A DNA stretch of 13,289 nt from an uncultured Sutterella sp. GTDB taxonomy: Bacteria; Pseudomonadota; Gammaproteobacteria; Burkholderiales; Burkholderiaceae_F. Of the stretch, positions 1 through 7,624 are shown piece after piece; the stretch's first letter is position 1, and the number at the start of each line of letters is the position of its first letter. Location: contig USBS01000048.1 in NCBI GenBank assembly GCA_900552915.1, forward strand, positions 1-13,289, given 5' to 3'. The notes beneath the pieces were generated by a model that ran no database searches, was not told the DNA's origin, and worked only from the letters and a program-made list of their open reading frames with translations. The translations under genes and the position numbers were made by a program.

Positions 1-2930
1 TCGTAAGATAGAGGCGTCACAAGCGCAGGGTTCGTTTCGACCTGCTCAAGACCGGCATTGGCGAGATTTTCCGCCAGTCCCTGAGCGATATCGGCAACAA
101 CCTTAGTCTCAACGACCGGTTCGACGGCTTCTTCGGCGACCGGCGTTTCGACCTCAGCGGCAGCTTCTGCGGCCGGCTCGTTTTGTTCGGAAACAGGCTG
201 AGCCGGCTGCACTTCAACCGGAGCCGCTTCGTCGACCTTCGTCGTTTCTTCGACGGATTGGACCGACTCCACAGGCGATTGCGTCGGCGCGGCTGCGGCG
301 GCTTCCGTCTGAACGGGAGCAGCTGCCTCGGCGCTATCGCCTTCGATGAGCGAAACCGTATCGAGGTTTTTCGTCGGACGACGACGACGGCGCGGACGAC
401 GGCGGCGGCTTTCGCTTTCGATCACCATCGTTTCGTCACCTTCGGGCGAGTCGGCTTTTTCTTCCTGTTCGACGCGCAGAATTTCTTCCTGCATCTCAAG
501 CACGGACTCGGGAACCGGAGGCACTTCGGCGTTGACGGCACCCGCACGAATTGCTTCGATCGAAGATTCGATCGGCTCGACGGTTTCCGTGCGAGGCTGA
601 CGCGGCTTGCGGCTGCGGCGAGGCTTTGCTTCTTCGGCCTCGACTGCAGCAGGAGCCTGCTCAACGGTCGTCTCGTCCGATGTCGGGGTCTGAACGGGTT
701 CGGCCGGTTTCTCTTCTTCGGTCACAGGGGCAGCTTCGACGGGAACAATCTGTTCCTCGACGGGAGCAGCCGTCTGGGCTGCGGCTTCAACCGGTTCTTC
801 ACGGCGCGGACGACGCTGACGGCGCGGGCGGCGTTCCTCGGTCTTGGCTTCTTCGGCGGCAGCCGCAACGGGCGTTTCAGTCGTCTGCACTTCCTCGAGC
901 GTCGGCTGATTCTTCAGCTGATCGCGCTTGGCGCGGCGCTGTTCGCTGCGGGCCTTGCTGCGGTCGCGCGGACTCTTTTCCTCGCGAGCCTGACGTTCGC
1001 GCTCCTTGAATTCCTTGATTTCCTTGCCCTTGCCGGAGCGGCGCGGCTTGCGCTTACGATCGCCGCGAGCGGCGTCCTTGGCTTCTTCTTCCGGCTTCTT
1101 ATCCTCGGAAGAACCGAAAAGGAATCCGAAGAGTTTTGCAAAGAACCCTTTTTCTTCCTTGACTTCGGGCTTGGCGGCGGGCTTCGTTTCCTCACGCGGC
1201 GTGTGCACGGGCGCTACATCGCGCGGCAGTACGTTCTTGATTACCGGAACCTGCTTCGGACGCTGCTGTTCTTCCTTTTCGCGGGCGGACTTCAGCGCAT
1301 AGGGATCGTCGGCTACAGGCGAGAGATCTTCGGCGCGCTTGTAGCTTGCGAGATCGTCGTCGAGGCGTTCGTCGTCAAGGCGCAGGCGTTCGATGTGGTA
1401 GTGCGGCGTTTCGAGCGAAATGTTCGGGATAAGCACCACCGGCACGCGGAAGCGCTGTTCGATCTTGGCGATTTCGCCGCGCTTTTCATTGAGGACATAG
1501 GTGGCCACATCCACCGGCACCTGAGCGTGCAGGGCGCCGGTGCCTTCCTTGGCGGCTTCCTCCTGCAGGATGCGCAGCACCTGAATGGCGCAGCTTTCGG
1601 TGTCGCGGATGACGCCTACGCCGTTGCAGCGCGGGCAGGTGACGTGGTTGCCTTCGGAGAGCGACGGACGCAGACGCTGACGCGAAAGCTCCATCAGGCC
1701 GAAGCGGCTGATGCGGCCGATCTGCACGCGGGCGCGGTCCGGACGGATGGCTTCCTTGAGTCGCTGTTCGATCTGGCGCTGGTTCTTGGGTTCGGCCATA
1801 TCGATGAAGTCGATCACGATCAGGCCGCCCAAGTCGCGCAGACGCATCTGGCGGGCGACTTCGTCGGCCGCTTCGATGTTGGTGCGCAACGCCGTTTCCT
1901 CGATGTCGGCGCCGCGGGTGGCGCGGGCAGAGTTGACGTCGACGGCCACGAGCGCTTCGGTGTGATCGATCACGATGGCGCCGCCCGAAGGCAGCGGCAC
2001 AGTGCGCGAGTAGGCCGTTTCGATCTGATGTTCGATCTGAAAGCGGGAGAAAAGCGGCGTTTCTTCACGGTAGCGCTTGACGCGGTTGACCATGTCGGGC
2101 ATCACGTGCGCCATGAACTGACGAGCCTGATCGTAGATGTCGTCGGTGTCGACCAGAAGTTCTCCGATGTCGGGCTGGAAGTAGTCGCGGATCGCACGGA
2201 TCACCAGATTGCTTTCCTCAACAATGAGGAAGGGGGCCGGATTGGCGCGGCGCAGCGGCTTGCCGTCACGTACGGCCTCGGTCGTGTAGTGCGTGACGCT
2301 GCGGCCGCGATCGTTTTCCGTGTACTCGTACTGTGCAACGGCGGCTTCGCTGATGGCGCTCCAGAGCTTCAGAAGGTAGTTCAAGTCCCACTGCAGCTCT
2401 TCGACGGTGCGGCCGATGCCGGCGGTGCGGGCGATAGTACTCATGCCGCTCGGCAAATCAAGCTGATCCATTGCTTCGCGCAGTTCCTGGCGTTCTTCGC
2501 CTTCGATGCGGCGGGAGACACCGCCTCCGCGCGGGTTGTTGGGCATCAAAACGAGATAGCGGCCCGCAAGACTGATGAAGGTGGTAAGTGCCGCACCTTT
2601 GTTGCCGCGCTCTTCCTTTTCAACCTGAACGATCAGTTCCTGACCTTCGGTGAGAGCTTCGCGGATGGTCGCGGTGCGCACATCCACGCCTTCCTTGAAA
2701 TAGGAGCGGGAGACTTCCTTAAAGGGCAGGAAGCCGTGGCGTTCCTCGCCGTAGTTGACGAAGCACGCTTCAAGCGAAGGTTCGATACGGGTAATGACAC
2801 CCTTATAGATATTGGACTTGCGCTGTTCGCGGCCGGCGACTTCAATGTCGATGTCGATCAGCTTCTGGCCGTCGACGATCGCCACGCGAGTTTCCTCGGC
2901 GTGGGTCGCGTTAAATAGCATGCGTTTCAA
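1..2930 (-). CDS. rne: Ribonuclease E, C-terminal end missing at window edge
   Basis: Endoribonuclease that cuts single-stranded AU-rich RNA in mRNA decay and rRNA/tRNA maturation and scaffolds the degradosome at the inner membrane. I read 976 codons with no stop before the edge. The S1 domain is near residues 35-125. The DNase I-like catalytic part has Asp331 (in VDVNSARATRG, starting one residue before it) and Asp374 (LIVIDFIDM), matching E. coli D303 and D346. The Zn-link CPRC is Cys432/Cys435. The second half is low-complexity, rich in Glu/Ala/Pro, with Arg-rich patches such as RRPRRQRRPRR. A short amphipathic stretch, GFFAKLFGFLFG (595-606), sits where the E. coli membrane-targeting helix lies. 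I chose TTG at 2930 because it gives the family start MKRMLFNAT and has GGAG (2942-2939) 8 nt upstream; ATG at 2921 is the alternative. Residues about 200-229 are an insertion relative to the E. coli and Burkholderia proteins as I remember them. Confidence 0.97.
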   Translation of the reverse strand, partial: MKRMLFNATHAEETRVAIVDGQKLIDIDIEVAGREQRKSNIYKGVITRIEPSLEACFVNYGEERHGFLPFKEVSRSYFKEGVDVRTATIREALTEGQELIVQVEKEERGNKGAALTTFISLAGRYLVLMPNNPRGGGVSRRIEGEERQELREAMDQLDLPSGMSTIARTAGIGRTVEELQWDLNYLLKLWSAISEAAVAQYEYTENDRGRSVTHYTTEAVRDGKPLRRANPAPFLIVEESNLVIRAIRDYFQPDIGELLVDTDDIYDQARQFMAHVMPDMVNRVKRYREETPLFSRFQIEHQIETAYSRTVPLPSGGAIVIDHTEALVAVDVNSARATRGADIEETALRTNIEAADEVARQMRLRDLGGLIVIDFIDMAEPKNQRQIEQRLKEAIRPDRARVQIGRISRFGLMELSRQRLRPSLSEGNHVTCPRCNGVGVIRDTESCAIQVLRILQEEAAKEGTGALHAQVPVDVATYVLNEKRGEIAKIEQRFRVPVVLIPNISLETPHYHIERLRLDDERLDDDLASYKRAEDLSPVADDPYALKSAREKEEQQRPKQVPVIKNVLPRDVAPVHTPREETKPAAKPEVKEEKGFFAKLFGFLFGSSEDKKPEEEAKDAARGDRKRKPRRSGKGKEIKEFKERERQAREEKSPRDRSKARSEQRRAKRDQLKNQPTLEEVQTTETPVAAAAEEAKTEERRPRRQRRPRREEPVEAAAQTAAPVEEQIVPVEAAPVTEEEKPAEPVQTPTSDETTVEQAPAAVEAEEAKPRRSRKPRQPRTETVEPIESSIEAIRAGAVNAEVPPVPESVLEMQEEILRVEQEEKADSPEGDETMVIESESRRRRPRRRRRPTKNLDTVSLIEGDSAEAAAPVQTEAAAAAPTQSPVESVQSVEETTKVDEAAPVEVQPAQPVSEQNEPAAEAAAEVETPVAEEAVEPVVETKVVADIAQGLAENLANAGLEQVETNPALVTPLSY

Positions 2931-3179
2931 TTTTTACACTCCGTTCCCTGCGGCGACTCTGACGCGGACGCCGCAATGACGGGCGCGTGCCGTCATGCTT
3001 GGGTCTTGGACAACTTGAAACGAGAGGACGGGATGAAAGCGCACCGCGCTTTCGATTTCTTCTTTAAAGCGCGTACGACAAAAGGCCTCGGAACCCGTCG
3101 GCGGGGTCCGAGCAGTGCGGCGGACAGAAGAGGCGGGGACGCACGGATTGTGTCGGTCCGCTGCGCTGAGCAGTCGGAC
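2931..3179 (-). promoter_or_regulatory. Structured 5' leader of rne with serial hairpins
   Basis: On the rne side of the divergent region, inverted repeats follow one another. 2949-2975 has 7-bp arms TGCGGCG/CGCCGCA. 2976-2996 directly abuts it with 7-bp arms ATGACGG/CCGTCAT. 3035-3053 has 8-bp arms GAAAGCGC/GCGCTTTC and a 3-nt loop. 3089-3110 has 8-bp arms with one mismatch. 3156-3179 has 9 bp with one bulged base. The first lies a few bases upstream of the rne Shine-Dalgarno. In E. coli the rne leader is hairpin-rich and lets RNase E cut and down-regulate its own mRNA; a similar feedback role here is inference. The transcription start is not identified, so the leader may extend further. Confidence 0.55.
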
Positions 3180-3878
3180 GCGATGGGGAGAGCACGCGGG
3201 CGGAGCTGAGAGCCGCTCCTTTCGCTTCGGCTGAGCCTTCGGCGACAGCTCGATCCCTCACAAAACCGGTCGGTCCTTTGGCGGTACGGCGCGCAAGAAT
3301 AGCCTCGCATGCTCCGAAAAGCGGAGCAACGAGCGAGAGCATCAATCGAACATAAAGCTCGCAGCGCACGACCAAAAAATCCTTACTCGTTTGAAGTCTT
3401 CTCAAAGAACTTCGCATGTCGGCAGACGTCCCGATTCGACGAGACGCTCTCTGCCCGAGCTTTTGAAGCGGCAGCTTCGAGCGGCGCTGTCCGGTTCATG
3501 CACTGTCAGGAGCCCGCACCCGATTATCGGCGATCCTTCCCCGGTGTCTTTGCTGACGTGCAGCTCGCCGGGGCGGGGCGGCTCGACTGACTTTTATGAA
3601 TTCGGCACGCACGGCTGCGGCGCAAGCCTGCGGTTCAAAAGCACATTAAAAAATCAGTACCTACCTTCGACCCGCAAATGCCGGTCGGAGGCTTGAAAAC
3701 GCTTGAAATACGATTCAACATACTTCAAACGCATCGAAAACACCCGCTTTCGGCCTTAAAATAGCGCGACTGAAAACATGAGTGCCTTCGTATCTGCGGC
3801 GCAGAAAGTGCCCTGCACTGACATCTGCACGCGCAAGGCGCAAGTATAACTTTTATTGCGCGAGTCCGCTTGCAGAGA
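3180..3878. other. Non-coding divergent region between rne and rluC
   Basis: No convincing gene. The short open frames here overlap each other on both strands, lack Shine-Dalgarno sequences and resemble nothing I recognise. It contains a perfect 7-bp hairpin at 3310-3328 (TGCTCCG, 5-nt loop, CGGAGCA) that could belong to a longer rne leader, the TTGAA/TTCAA array listed separately, and a -10-like TATAAC at 3845-3850 that could serve rluC. The nearest -35-like element, CTGACA at 3818-3823, is 21 nt away, which is too far for a standard sigma-70 promoter, so the rluC promoter stays unassigned. At this length the region could also hold a small RNA, but I see no match to tmRNA, RNase P RNA or 6S RNA signatures. 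Confidence 0.5.
3693..3728. promoter_or_regulatory. Symmetric TTGAA/TTCAA array, candidate operator
   Basis: Four pentamers form an exact dyad: TTGAA at 3693-3697, TTGAA at 3703-3707, TTCAA at 3714-3718 and TTCAA at 3724-3728. The spacers are 5, 6 and 5 nt, so centres lie 10-11 bp apart on one face of the helix, with symmetry about 3710.5. This geometry suits a pair of protein dimers or a tetramer. The site is in the divergent rne/rluC region and could act on either gene. The CTTGAAA pieces also resemble the -35 of heat-shock (sigma-32) promoters, but I find no matching -10 at the right distance. No regulator is encoded nearby, and the assignment rests only on symmetry. Confidence 0.4.
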
Positions 3879-4919
3879 ATGACAGAAAAAATGGCCGATC
3901 AGGCAACAATCGCCGTGCGCACCGTTCAGGTGCTCGACGAGTCCGATGTGACCGATTTCGGGCGTGTTAATTACGTGCGCGTTTCCGAACGCAGCGACGG
4001 ACAGCGTCTTGATAACTTCCTGCTGCGCATACTCAAGGGGGTGCCCAAAAGTCACGTCTACCGCATCGTGCGCAACGGTGAAGTGCGCATCAACCGAAAG
4101 CGCGCCGAGTGCCAGACCAAACTGGCGATCGGTGACGAAATCCGCATTCCGCCTGTTCGCACCGCAGTGCTTGAGGTCTCCTCGACGCCTGCCGTCAAGC
4201 CTCTTGCCGACACCGAACTGCCGATTCTTCACGAAGATCGTGATCTCATCATCGTCAATAAGCCTGCAGGACTTGCCTGTCACGGCGGTTCGGGCGTTGC
4301 CTACGGACTGATCGAACGGCTGCGGGCCTCTCGCCCGGAATGTTCTTTTCTGGAGCTTGCGCATCGGCTCGACCGCGACACCTCGGGCGTCCTTATTGTC
4401 TGCAAAACCCGCAAGGCGCTTGTGCGGCTCCACGAAATGCAGCGAGAAGGCGGCATCGAAAAACGCTACCGACTGCTCGTGCAGGGCGACTGGGTCAATC
4501 AGCGCGAGCATGTGCGTGCACCGCTCACAAAATACACGTTGCCGAGCGGCGAGAGGCGCGTGCGCATTGACGAAGAAAACGGCCTGAAGGCGCACACGAT
4601 TTTTACGCTTATCAAGCGTTACGGGGATGTGTCTTATCTCGAAGCGGAACTCAAAACCGGCCGCACACATCAGATTCGCGTGCATGCGGCAAGCAAAGGA
4701 CATCCGCTTGTGGGCGACGCCAAGTATGGCGACTATACCTTTAACGAATCGGTGAAAAAGGGGCTTCTTGGCGTTCCGTTTGCCCGCATGTTTTTGCATG
4801 CCGAAAAGCTGCGTTTTACGCATCCCGTGACGCGCGAGCCGATGTTGGTGGTGGCGCCGCTTGAAAAATCTCTTCAGAAATTGATCGACTCTCTGAACGC
4901 CCGAAAGCAATGCCCATGA
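3879..4919 (+). CDS. rluC: 23S rRNA pseudouridine synthase RluC
   Basis: Converts uridines 955, 2504 and 2580 (E. coli numbering) of 23S rRNA to pseudouridine in the cytoplasm. An N-terminal S4 RNA-binding domain carries QRLDNFLLRILKGVPKSHVY and EVRINRKR. The RsuA/RluA catalytic domain then carries the signature HRLDRDTSGVL, with the catalytic Asp in HRLD at residue 165 counted from the ATG at 3879. The downstream motif GRTHQIRVHA is also intact. At about 346 residues it has the usual RluC length, and the IRIPPVR linker after S4 is typical of RluC rather than RluD. The start is uncertain: TTG 3870, ATG 3879 and ATG 3891 are in frame, and the only purine-rich stretch (AGAGA, 3874-3878) would best suit 3891. 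The stop overlaps the start of the next gene, so the two are probably cotranscribed. Confidence 0.95.
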   Translation: MTEKMADQATIAVRTVQVLDESDVTDFGRVNYVRVSERSDGQRLDNFLLRILKGVPKSHVYRIVRNGEVRINRKRAECQTKLAIGDEIRIPPVRTAVLEVSSTPAVKPLADTELPILHEDRDLIIVNKPAGLACHGGSGVAYGLIERLRASRPECSFLELAHRLDRDTSGVLIVCKTRKALVRLHEMQREGGIEKRYRLLVQGDWVNQREHVRAPLTKYTLPSGERRVRIDEENGLKAHTIFTLIKRYGDVSYLEAELKTGRTHQIRVHAASKGHPLVGDAKYGDYTFNESVKKGLLGVPFARMFLHAEKLRFTHPVTREPMLVVAPLEKSLQKLIDSLNARKQCP

Positions 4920-5581
4920 CCGTCAAGACATATCAACTTTACGTTTTCGATTGGGACGGCACAGTTATGGATACAACCGGCCTCATTGCGCAGGGCATGC
5001 AGCAAGCATGTGTGGCGATGGGCTACCGGGCGCCCGATCTTGACGCCTGCCGCGAAACGATCGGGCTTCCCTTTGTCGAGTCTTTTGCCAAGGTGCTGCC
5101 GGAATTTCGCTACGAGGATATCGACGCGTTTCTCAGCGCGTACCGCAATTGGTATCTACAGCGCGAAGCGCAGGTCGACGTGATGCAAGGGTTGGAGACG
5201 CTTTTTGCCGGAATGACCGGCGAGGGGCTGCGTCTGGCGGTGGCTACCGGTAAATCCCGTCAGGGACTGATCCGAGTATTTAACCGCACGGGATTGGAAA
5301 AGTACTTCGAAGCAACCGTTACGGCCGATGAGAGTTTCCCGAAGCCCAATCCGGCGATGCTCGAAAAACTGTCCGACGAAACGGGCGTTGATGTGCACGA
5401 CATGGTGATGATCGGCGACTCGATTCACGACCTGCAGCTTGCGCAAAACGCGGGGTGCGACGCCGTGGCCGTCACTTGGGGGGCGGCTCGTCCTGAGGAA
5501 TTGAAAGCGTATCCGGCTGTCGCCTATGTACCGACCGTTGCGGAACTGGCTCGCGTGTTGGGCCTAAGCCGCTTTCTCTGA
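4916..5581 (+). CDS. HAD-superfamily phosphatase, phosphoglycolate phosphatase-like
   Basis: Cytoplasmic Mg-dependent phosphatase of HAD subfamily IA; the substrate cannot be told from sequence. All four motifs are present, numbered from ATG 4916: FDWDGTVMDT with nucleophile Asp12 and acid/base Asp14, Thr111 in VATGKS, Lys143 in FPKPNP, and GDSIHD with Asp168 and Asp172. A helical cap domain fills the space between motifs I and II. At 221 residues it has normal family length. ATG 4916 overlaps the rluC stop as ATGA and has GAAAG 8 nt upstream; ATG 4910, in frame, is the other option. An HAD gene right after rluC is common in Burkholderiales. The gene ends 7 nt before the convergent methyltransferase stop, with no room for a separate terminator. 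Confidence 0.9.
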   Translation: MTVKTYQLYVFDWDGTVMDTTGLIAQGMQQACVAMGYRAPDLDACRETIGLPFVESFAKVLPEFRYEDIDAFLSAYRNWYLQREAQVDVMQGLETLFAGMTGEGLRLAVATGKSRQGLIRVFNRTGLEKYFEATVTADESFPKPNPAMLEKLSDETGVDVHDMVMIGDSIHDLQLAQNAGCDAVAVTWGAARPEELKAYPAVAYVPTVAELARVLGLSRFL

Positions 5582-5588
5582 GTTCTTT

Positions 5589-6392
5589 TCAGCGCTTCCT
5601 GGAAGCATGCCGTTCGCCGAGCGGACGGTGGTTGGTCTGCGGATGCGGCTTTTTAATGCCTGCAGGAGCCGATGCTTTGATGCGGTTGGCCTGAACGGCG
5701 AAAACGGTGGGCAATTTCGGCAATTCAAAGCCCTTTTTGAGCCAGTCGCGTGCCGAATGCGTCTCAATGCACTGCGCTGCGCCCGTGACATCGGTTGCGG
5801 CCGTGATGCGAGTTTCGGGTGATAGCGTTTCCGCGAGCGCCTGCAGGAGTCGGTTGTTGCGGTAGGGCGTTTCGATGAAAAGTTCTGTTTCGCCCGTGGA
5901 TCGGCTTTCTTTTTCAAGCGCAAGGATTGCGGTGCGGCGTTCGGCTTCATGCACGGGAAGGTAGCCGAGAAAACGGAAGCGCTGTCCGTTCATGCCGCTA
6001 GCCATCAGCGTGAGAAGGATCGAGGAGGGGCCCACGAAGGGGACGACTTCGATTCCGAGCGCCTGTGCGGCCTTGACGAGTCCGGCACCGGGGTCGGCTA
6101 CGGCGGGACAGCCCGATTCGGAGACAATGGCCGTATCGGTACCGGCCGCAACGGGGGCCAGCCACTCGGAAAAGCGGGCAGGGTCGGGTTCGTGTCCGAT
6201 CTCGATGATTTCAAGTTCGGCAATCGGCTGCGGATGAGCGACGGCCTTTAGGAAAGCTCGGGCGCTTTTGGCGTTTTCAGCAAGAAAACGCGTGCAGGAC
6301 CGCGCCGCTTCAATCGTTGCAGCCGGAAGCGTGTCGGCCGGATCGCCCTCGGCGATCGGAACCGGAATCAAAAGAAGACGACCGCCTGTCAC
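5589..6392 (-). CDS. SAM-dependent methyltransferase, tetrapyrrole methylase/RsmI-like
   Basis: Member of the tetrapyrrole (corrin/porphyrin) methylase fold family, which includes RsmI, the 16S rRNA C1402 2'-O-methyltransferase. Supporting motifs are SESGCPAVADPGAG at residues 91-104 (RsmI has a similar SDAGTPLISDPG), GPSSILLTLMASGM at 121-134, FLGYLP at 141-146 and FIETPYRN at 172-179. It is short at 267 residues and lacks the usual RsmI N-terminal strand motif, so I read it as the betaproteobacterial RsmI paralogue next to maf, not RsmI itself; its substrate is unknown. The last about 28 residues are basic and low-complexity, possibly RNA-binding. The start is GTG at 6392, with GGAG 7 nt upstream lying inside the end of maf, and only 2 nt separate it from the maf stop, so translation is probably coupled. 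Confidence 0.85.
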   Translation of the reverse strand: MTGGRLLLIPVPIAEGDPADTLPAATIEAARSCTRFLAENAKSARAFLKAVAHPQPIAELEIIEIGHEPDPARFSEWLAPVAAGTDTAIVSESGCPAVADPGAGLVKAAQALGIEVVPFVGPSSILLTLMASGMNGQRFRFLGYLPVHEAERRTAILALEKESRSTGETELFIETPYRNNRLLQALAETLSPETRITAATDVTGAAQCIETHSARDWLKKGFELPKLPTVFAVQANRIKASAPAGIKKPHPQTNHRPLGERHASRKR

Positions 6393-6394
6393 AA

Positions 6395-6994
6395 TTATTC
6401 TCCGAGGCCTTCGACAACTTCAATGCCCGCATTCATGAGCATCGTGGTGACGCGCATAAGGGGCAGCCCGATGAGGCTCGTGGGGTCGTCGGAGGAAACC
6501 GACTGCATAAGCGCAATGCCGAGCTTTTCGATCTTGGCGCTGCCTGCGCAATCGTAGGGCTCTTCCCGGCGTACGTAGTCTTCGATTGCTTTTTGCGACA
6601 GGCGGCGCATCTGAATGCGCGTGTCGCTGACGCACGTCTGTTCGCTGCCGTCGGTGCCGATCACGCATACGGCGGTGTGAAAGACGAGTGTTTGTCCCTG
6701 CATGGCGGTGAGCTGACGCACAGCGCCTTCGAAGTTGTGCGGTTTGCCGAGCGGTTGATTCCCGAGCGCGCAGACCTGATCGGATCCGATCACGACGCTG
6801 CCGGGGTTCTCTTGGGCGACGGCCCGCGCTTTGGCAATGGCCAGACGCAACGCAAGCTGCTCGGGCGTTTCGCCTTCGAGCGGCGTTTCGTCGACGCTCG
6901 AAGCCTTCGTTTCGAAGGGATAGCCGAGACGTTCAAGGAGCTCGCGGCGATAGCGCGAGGTGGAGGCAAGAATAAGGTTAAGATTCGCTGTCAT
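6395..6994 (-). CDS. maf: Maf-family nucleotide pyrophosphatase, YceF type
   Basis: Hydrolyses non-canonical or modified nucleoside triphosphates to monophosphates; the YceF branch prefers 7-methyl-GTP. The N-terminus LILASTSRYRRELLERLG is the classic Maf start, followed by VDETP at residues 34-38, GSDQV with the likely catalytic Asp72, and GKP at 83-85. The tail YDCAGSAKIEKLGI with DDPTSLIGLPLM matches YceF better than the dTTP/UTP-specific YhdE branch. The length of 199 residues is normal. ATG 6994 and ATG 7003 are both possible and neither has a clear Shine-Dalgarno. The same frame stays open far upstream, but that extension is antisense to yceD and not part of the protein. It diverges from yceD across 46 bp that include a perfect 10-bp palindrome, CGGGCGCCCG (7009-7018), and it heads a two-gene minus-strand unit with the methyltransferase. 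Confidence 0.93.
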   Translation of the reverse strand: MTANLNLILASTSRYRRELLERLGYPFETKASSVDETPLEGETPEQLALRLAIAKARAVAQENPGSVVIGSDQVCALGNQPLGKPHNFEGAVRQLTAMQGQTLVFHTAVCVIGTDGSEQTCVSDTRIQMRRLSQKAIEDYVRREEPYDCAGSAKIEKLGIALMQSVSSDDPTSLIGLPLMRVTTMLMNAGIEVVEGLGE

Positions 6995-7040
6995 GCGGCG
7001 CATTTTATCGGGCGCCCGAGTTTCTTTCATTTTTGAGGCC

Positions 7041-7556
7041 ATGAAATACATCGACATTTTTGAACTTTCTCGAGCCAAGACCGAGGAAGAAGGACATCTG
7101 ACGATCGAGGATCTTCCGAATCTCAAGGAAATGCTCGAAGGCGACGCGCCGCAGGCCGATGTGCATTGGAAGGCTGTGGGCACGGGCCAGCGCCGCCGTT
7201 TGGCAAGCGCCTTGCTCAAGATTGAAGCGAAGCTTGTCACCGAGTGCGCTCGTTGCGGCAAGGAACTCGAAATTGTGATCGACAAGGAAGTCCCTTTCCT
7301 CTTTACTAAGACCGAGGATGAAGCCAACAGCCTTCCCATCGAAGAGGACGGCGAGGATGAAGTGGTTGTGGGCTCAACCAAGTTCGATACGGCGCACTGG
7401 GTCGAAGAAGAGCTCATTCTGTCGCTTGATCTTTTCCCCGCGCACGAGGACTGCGAACCCGATCGCGAGCTTCTGCAGAGTCGGGAAGACGAAGAAATAC
7501 CCGAACGAGTCAATCCGTTTGCGGGTCTGGCCGATCTCATGAAAAAGGCGAAATAG
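7041..7556 (+). CDS. yceD: YceD/DUF177 family protein, ribosome biogenesis-linked
   Basis: DUF177 proteins are usually encoded just before rpmF (ribosomal protein L32) and are linked to 23S rRNA accumulation. The 171-residue length is typical. The family pair of cysteines is at Cys69/Cys72 in ECARCGK, the central acidic stretch is EEDGEDEVVVGSTKFD, the helix VEEELILSLDLFPAHEDC includes Cys138, and the protein ends in the family's NPFAGLADLMKK. ATG 7041 aligns best with other betaproteobacterial YceD starts; GAGG lies only 2 nt upstream, which is closer than usual. The frame is open further upstream, but that stretch is antisense to maf. Unusually, rpmF does not follow: a terminator and then an unrelated ATPase gene do. 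Confidence 0.88.
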   Translation: MKYIDIFELSRAKTEEEGHLTIEDLPNLKEMLEGDAPQADVHWKAVGTGQRRRLASALLKIEAKLVTECARCGKELEIVIDKEVPFLFTKTEDEANSLPIEEDGEDEVVVGSTKFDTAHWVEEELILSLDLFPAHEDCEPDRELLQSREDEEIPERVNPFAGLADLMKKAK

Positions 7557-7586
7557 GACGTTCTGTTCTCGCCGCTTTAGTTCACG

Positions 7587-7614
7587 CTGCGCTCCCGTTG
7601 GGCGCAGTTTTTTT
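7587..7614 (+). terminator. Rho-independent terminator after yceD
   Basis: Stem arms CTGCGC and GCGCAG enclose a 9-nt middle in which CCC and GGG can pair further, followed directly by seven T residues. It lies 30 nt after the yceD stop on the same strand. It isolates yceD from the downstream ATPase gene, which therefore needs its own promoter. Confidence 0.85.
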
Positions 7615-7624
7615 CGAGCTTCAC

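Noticed and set aside
183..2918. A 911-codon open frame on the plus strand, the longest complete one in the window
   Set aside because: It lies wholly antisense to rne, whose minus-strand product matches RNase E throughout. The plus-strand product is a biased Phe/Arg/Leu/Asp-rich mirror of that coding frame and has no domain.
2976..3696. Several overlapping open frames of 77-117 codons on both strands upstream of rne
   Set aside because: They overlap one another, coincide with strong hairpins, lack ribosome sites and give compositionally odd products, so the region is better read as leader and regulatory DNA.
3692..3724. Possible heat-shock (sigma-32) promoter from CTTGAAA elements
   Set aside because: The only -10-like piece, CATACT at 3719, is 10 or 20 nt from the two CTTGAAA copies, outside the usual 13-15 nt spacing.
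3756..4910. A 384-codon open frame on the minus strand
   Set aside because: It is antisense to rluC, which shows intact S4 and pseudouridine synthase motifs. The minus product has no recognisable motif and no ribosome site.
7009..7018. 10-bp palindrome CGGGCGCCCG between maf and yceD
   Set aside because: A GC palindrome of this length is expected by chance in GC-rich DNA and nothing else supports a site here.
6317..7036. A 239-codon open frame on the plus strand
   Set aside because: It is antisense to maf, which has all family motifs, so it is a shadow frame.
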